Positions 16,601-18,896 of a stretch of 18,896 nt of DNA are shown piece by piece (positions within the stretch are counted from its first letter, which is position 1; each line of letters opens with the position of its first letter). Source of the stretch: Flavobacteriaceae bacterium (GTDB lineage: Bacteria; Bacteroidota; Bacteroidia; Flavobacteriales; Flavobacteriaceae). The notes beneath the pieces were generated by a model. That model did no database searches. It saw only the letters and a list, made by a program, of their open reading frames with translations, and was not told the DNA's origin. A program made the translations under genes and the position numbers. The DNA lies in contig CANCFZ010000021.1 in assembly GCA_947377425.1 (NCBI GenBank), positions 1-18,896 of the forward strand, in the 5' to 3' direction.

Positions 16601-18795
16601 CTGTTTCAACAATTAATTATCCATCAATTCCTCAGTTTACTCAAGCTACTGCCGTTGATGCTTGTGGAACAGCTATATTAACTTATAATGATGTAAACAC
16701 TCCAGGAAGATGTGCTGGAAATTATTCAATAACAAGAACTTGGACAGCTACAGATTCATGTGGGAATTCATCAACAGCATCGCAAACTATTAATGTACAG
16801 GATTTAACAGGGTCACAAATCCCAAAGCCATCATTGCAATGTTATCAATCTGCAACTTTTAACCTAGCAACATGTTCATGGGATGTAACAGGAACACAAC
16901 CAACAGCTCCGGCGGTATTATGTTACCAAACAGCTACTTGGAATCCTACATCATGTCAATATGATATAACAGGAACACAACCAACAGCTCCGGCGGTATT
17001 ATGTTACCAAACGGCTACTTGGAATCCAACATCATGTCAATATGATGTAACAGGAGAACAACCAGTAGCACCTACGGTATTATGTTACCAAACGGCTACT
17101 TGGAATCCAACATCATGTCAATATGATGTAACAGGCGAACAACCAACAGCACCTACGGTATTATGTTACCAAACGGCTACTTGGAATCCAACATCATGTC
17201 AATACGATGTGACAGGAACACAACCAACAGCTCCGGCGGTATTATGTTACCAAACAGCTACTTGGAACCCAACATCATGTCAATACGATGTAACAGGAAC
17301 ACAACCAACAGCTCCGGCGGTATTATGTTACCAAACGGCTACTTGGAATCCTACATCATGTCAATACGATGTAACAGGAACACAACCAACGCCGCCTACG
17401 GTATTATGTTACCAAACGGCTACTTGGAATCCAACATCATGTCAATACGATGTAACAGGAACACAACCAACAGCTCCGGCGGTATTATGTTACCAAACAG
17501 CTACTTGGAATGCTACATCATGTCAATATGATATAATAGGAACACAACCAACAGCTCCGGCGGTATTATGTTACCAAACAGCTACTTGGAATCCAACATC
17601 ATGTCAATACGATATAACAGGAACACAACCAACAGCTCCGGCGGTATTATGTTACCAAACGGCTACTTGGAATCCAACATCATGTGATTATGATGTAACA
17701 GGTCATGATACTACAGCTCCAATATTTGTTGGAACATTGCCAACTGCTACATTAGTATTAGAATGTTCTGCTGTGCCGATTGCTCCAGTACTTACTGCAA
17801 CAGATGTCTGTGGAACAGTGACTGTGTCATACAATCAAGTTAGAGTTGATGGATCTTGTGCTAATACTTATACATTAACTAGAACATGGATTGCAACTGA
17901 TAATTATGGTAATCAAACTGTTTTTGTACAAACTATCAATGTTCAAGATACTGTAGCTCCTCAATTAGCTACTCCATATCCTTCAGTTCTTAATGTAACT
18001 TGTAACGCAATACCAGCAGTTCCTCAATTACAATTCACAGATGATTGCTCTAGCGCACCAATTACAACTGTATTTAATGAATCTACTTCAACTGTAGCTT
18101 CTGATGGAACGTATATCATAACAAGAATTTGGACGGTAATCGATGTATGTGGAAATTCAAGACAGTATACTCAAAAAATTAATGTAACTATATCTAATTT
18201 TATTCAAACTACATCTGTGTCTTCACAGTGTAATGATGATAATAGTCTTTTGGTTGATACAATAAACTTGTTGGATACACAGTTTCCAGGAGTTACATCT
18301 TCTACAGGAACTTGGAGTGTAAATCCACCAACTACGGGATTAAATCCAATTACAGGTATATTTTTACCACTTGGAGTTCCAGTCGGCAATTATGTTGTTA
18401 CATATAATAACAATGATCCTGTTTGTCCAAGTACTGTTGCCATAACAATTCCTATTGATGCTTCTTGTTTTGTTGACCCATGTAATACGCTTAATATTCA
18501 TAATGCGGTTACTCCAAATGGAGATGGGATGAATGAATACTTTGATATTGAAAATATAACAGAAGATTGTTATAAAGAGAATACTGTAGAAATTTACAAC
18601 CGTTGGGGTGTATTAGTCTTTGATGTTACAAATTATGATAACTCAACCAAAGTATTTAGAGGAATGTCAGAAGGCAGAGCTACCGTTAAGCAATCATCAG
18701 AATTGCCATCAGGAACCTATTTTTATATTTTGAAATATAAAGGATCAGAAGGCAATTACACAACTAAAAACGGATATTTATATTTATCAAGATAA
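13651..18795 (+). CDS. Modular surface adhesin with T9SS type B sorting domain
   Basis: A 1714-aa protein exported by Sec and then the type IX secretion system. Residues 1-32 are a signal peptide (FSVNA|Q). Residues about 34-545 form an N-terminal module typical of flavobacterial adhesins: SRIVYAGLYWTG, a Ser/Thr/Asn/Gly-rich insertion, YAEVTDYV (about 334-341), GGWGLIVVYE (about 369-378). A DUF11-like beta domain follows (551 to about 675), then a Cys-bearing linker and a cadherin/Ig-like domain (801-894, GVIGNVLSNDLL). Two HYR-like domains (895-972, 973-1050) precede eleven 27-residue repeats (1063-1359) and two more HYR-like domains (1353-1432, 1433-1515) follow. The C-terminus (1609-1714) is the gliding-motility-associated type B sorting domain: VTPNGDGMNEYFDI (from 1620) and VEIYNRWG (1646-1653). 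It is much shorter than SprB but has the same end and probably acts at the cell surface in adhesion or gliding. Confidence 0.9.
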   Translation: MKNNYLNFKFNSKSFLFIQLVFLLGIVFSVNAQVMVPFAQRTSQYTPTKKIYNVKGDFTMMGNTNLTLQNYGVTTNNNSNTMVYVDVDGNSIAGLGGTPTFNSSAATLSLSTENGAVPSCSRIVYAGLYWTGRADQSGTASNTFSVTKSFSNGSQSVNNDYNVIHNGSITNTSYTLTVSRGGSTGNFYPIYTFSNGTNSYVFNYTNNTGAAQVTMSLNGATATNIPVTVAVSGTIATATLTSAYSISDATVALLIKNLVRSTSLTLNTSNTQLNSNANVNVSGTISASVSYTKNFDKRKIMFKGPGSSAYTQFTAASTDIYYPTTTGDYIYSSYAEVTDYVRQNGLGEYLAADIALRDGNGGGTGYSGGWGLIVVYENSKMKYRDVTIFDGHAYIVSSNTTPFDLPVSGFNTVQTGNVGVKLGLMASEGDIGLTGDYFSIQKNSDATYLSLSDSANSTTNFFNSSVNTGGNLRNPNLANNTGIDIHMFDVPNTSNSVIGNSQTSTNFRYGTSGDTYAIFSIAMAVDAYVPEPENILTATAINSVPVTTPPYSVLPGQDTSFNVNIKNFGTEAINNYKLVVPIPFNASYVAGSAVGNIYFSPLPVPNTITFDPTLGATGSIVWDFGTLPLLSNTNTLLASLTFKLRATTDCSILSNSSCGNTILVNGVSSGVGAITGTVLSNKPFIQGYTQNGNCSGEPIAQSISMNINATNYVTANCQNTPLVRNFNFCNSSTTVAATQISPNFPLGTLFYNQYPVTTSAIQYTDSNPFPLVSGSTTTYYAIPPNSSGCNFPFTISKCAIIDAINDNYSNINCTSTGVIGNVLSNDLLNNVVVPSNLVTFTLLTGSNPNISFDSSGNVTVTSGIAAGTYVFTYKICENANSSNCDTATVTIIVKDETAPVIATLPSPTTISCPTVPSFSQAFASDTCSSVSLTFNDVRTNGTCLGNYSITRTWTATDSSGNTSTASQIINVIDTTAPVINSLPSVSTINYPSIPQFTQATAVDACGTAILTYNDVNTPGRCAGNYSITRTWTATDSCGNSSTASQTINVQDLTGSQIPKPSLQCYQSATFNLATCSWDVTGTQPTAPAVLCYQTATWNPTSCQYDITGTQPTAPAVLCYQTATWNPTSCQYDVTGEQPVAPTVLCYQTATWNPTSCQYDVTGEQPTAPTVLCYQTATWNPTSCQYDVTGTQPTAPAVLCYQTATWNPTSCQYDVTGTQPTAPAVLCYQTATWNPTSCQYDVTGTQPTPPTVLCYQTATWNPTSCQYDVTGTQPTAPAVLCYQTATWNATSCQYDIIGTQPTAPAVLCYQTATWNPTSCQYDITGTQPTAPAVLCYQTATWNPTSCDYDVTGHDTTAPIFVGTLPTATLVLECSAVPIAPVLTATDVCGTVTVSYNQVRVDGSCANTYTLTRTWIATDNYGNQTVFVQTINVQDTVAPQLATPYPSVLNVTCNAIPAVPQLQFTDDCSSAPITTVFNESTSTVASDGTYIITRIWTVIDVCGNSRQYTQKINVTISNFIQTTSVSSQCNDDNSLLVDTINLLDTQFPGVTSSTGTWSVNPPTTGLNPITGIFLPLGVPVGNYVVTYNNNDPVCPSTVAITIPIDASCFVDPCNTLNIHNAVTPNGDGMNEYFDIENITEDCYKENTVEIYNRWGVLVFDVTNYDNSTKVFRGMSEGRATVKQSSELPSGTYFYILKYKGSEGNYTTKNGYLYLSR
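16837..17727 (+). repeat. Eleven 81-bp tandem repeats inside the adhesin gene
   Basis: In-frame units of exactly 81 bp start at 16837, 16918, 16999, 17080, 17161, 17242, 17323, 17404, 17485, 17566 and 17647. Each encodes 27 residues: CYQTATWN near the start, SCQYD in the middle (Cys2 and Cys13), then VTGTQPTAPAV. Unit 1 is divergent (CYQSATFNLATCSWD) and unit 11 runs into the next HYR-like domain (DYDVTGHDTTAP). Units 2-10 differ mostly at single codons: TGEQPVAPTV in unit 3, TGEQPTAPTV in unit 4, TPPTV in unit 7, NATSC and DIIG in unit 9. Similar Cys-Trp repeats occur in other flavobacterial T9SS proteins. Confidence 0.95.
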
Positions 18796-18798
18796 TCG

Positions 18799-18828
18799 AT
18801 AACTGAGGATTTCCTCATCCTCAGTTAT
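18799..18828. other. Perfect 11-bp hairpin between the adhesin and the next gene
   Basis: ATAACTGAGGA (18799-18809) and TCCTCAGTTAT (18818-18828) pair around loop TTTCCTCA, 3 bases after the adhesin stop. There is no T-tract on the plus strand, so it is more likely an mRNA-stabilising or attenuating hairpin than an efficient terminator. Confidence 0.7.
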
Positions 18829-18847
18829 TCATTTAAAACCCAAATAA

Positions 18848-18896
18848 ATGAGAACAAGACTTTTAATTTTCGCGATGATGTTAGTGGGCTTAGTGA
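18848..18896 (+). CDS. Start of an exported protein, possibly PorP/SprF-like, cut by window end
   Basis: Only 16 codons are in the window: MRTRLLIFAMMLVGLV, the beginning of a signal peptide. The ATG is 52 bases after the adhesin stop. Type B T9SS substrates are commonly encoded just before a PorP/SprF-family outer-membrane protein needed for their export or attachment (established for SprB-SprF), and such proteins begin with signal peptides of this kind. The family assignment is inference from position alone; nothing of the mature protein is visible. Confidence 0.5.
   Translation, partial: MRTRLLIFAMMLVGLV

Noticed and set aside
17163..17531. Open frame of 122 codons in another frame of the adhesin repeats
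   Set aside because: It is a by-product of the 81-bp in-frame repeat: a frame free of stops in one unit stays free in all. The frame of the 1714-aa protein has the signal peptide, domains and sorting signal.
16837..17727. CRISPR-like array
   Set aside because: The repeats are 81 bp with no spacers and encode a continuous protein segment.
13651..18795. The adhesin being SprB itself
   Set aside because: SprB is several times longer and has different repeats; only the type B sorting domain is shared.

Overview
The window looks like a chromosomal segment from a low-GC member of the Bacteroidota, most likely Flavobacterium or a close relative in the Flavobacteriaceae. Four things point there: a type IX secretion (T9SS) type B C-terminal sorting domain, a TonB-dependent receptor paired with a DUF4249 lipoprotein, start codons without Shine-Dalgarno sequences in A/T-rich leaders, and several promoters of the Bacteroidota type (TTG, 17-23 bases, TAnnTTTG).

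Positions 1-4830, minus strand: four genes are read right to left. They are a TonB-dependent outer-membrane receptor, its DUF4249 lipoprotein partner (4 bases apart), thiamine pyrophosphokinase (thiN), and the 23S rRNA methyltransferase rlmF, which is cut by the left window edge. A heptamer-based inverted repeat lies between the lipoprotein gene and thiN.

Positions 4924-7979: a small secreted protein of unknown function (plus strand) converges on an OmpA-domain envelope protein (minus strand), and their stop codons overlap. A strong bidirectional terminator at 7942-7979 closes this block.

Positions 7992-12432, minus strand: a housekeeping cluster reads trmD, a Gfo/Idh/MocA oxidoreductase, rplS (L19), icd (eukaryotic-type NADP isocitrate dehydrogenase) and a secreted protein of unknown function. 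trmD and rplS have recognisable promoters of their own, icd has a -7 box, and a terminator follows rplS. The usual trmD-rplS neighbourhood is therefore kept but interrupted by a sugar-dehydrogenase-type gene.

Positions 12384-18896, plus strand: a very AT-rich gap of about 685 bases, rich in inverted repeats, leads into a likely surface-adhesin cassette. It holds a 184-codon secreted protein of unknown function and a 1714-aa modular adhesin. The adhesin has a signal peptide, HYR-like domains, eleven 27-residue repeats and a type B T9SS sorting domain. After an 11-bp hairpin comes the first 16 codons of a signal-peptide-bearing gene, most simply a PorP/SprF-like partner. The adhesin is the most unusual object in the window. 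No tRNA, rRNA, CRISPR array, insertion sequence or phage gene was seen.
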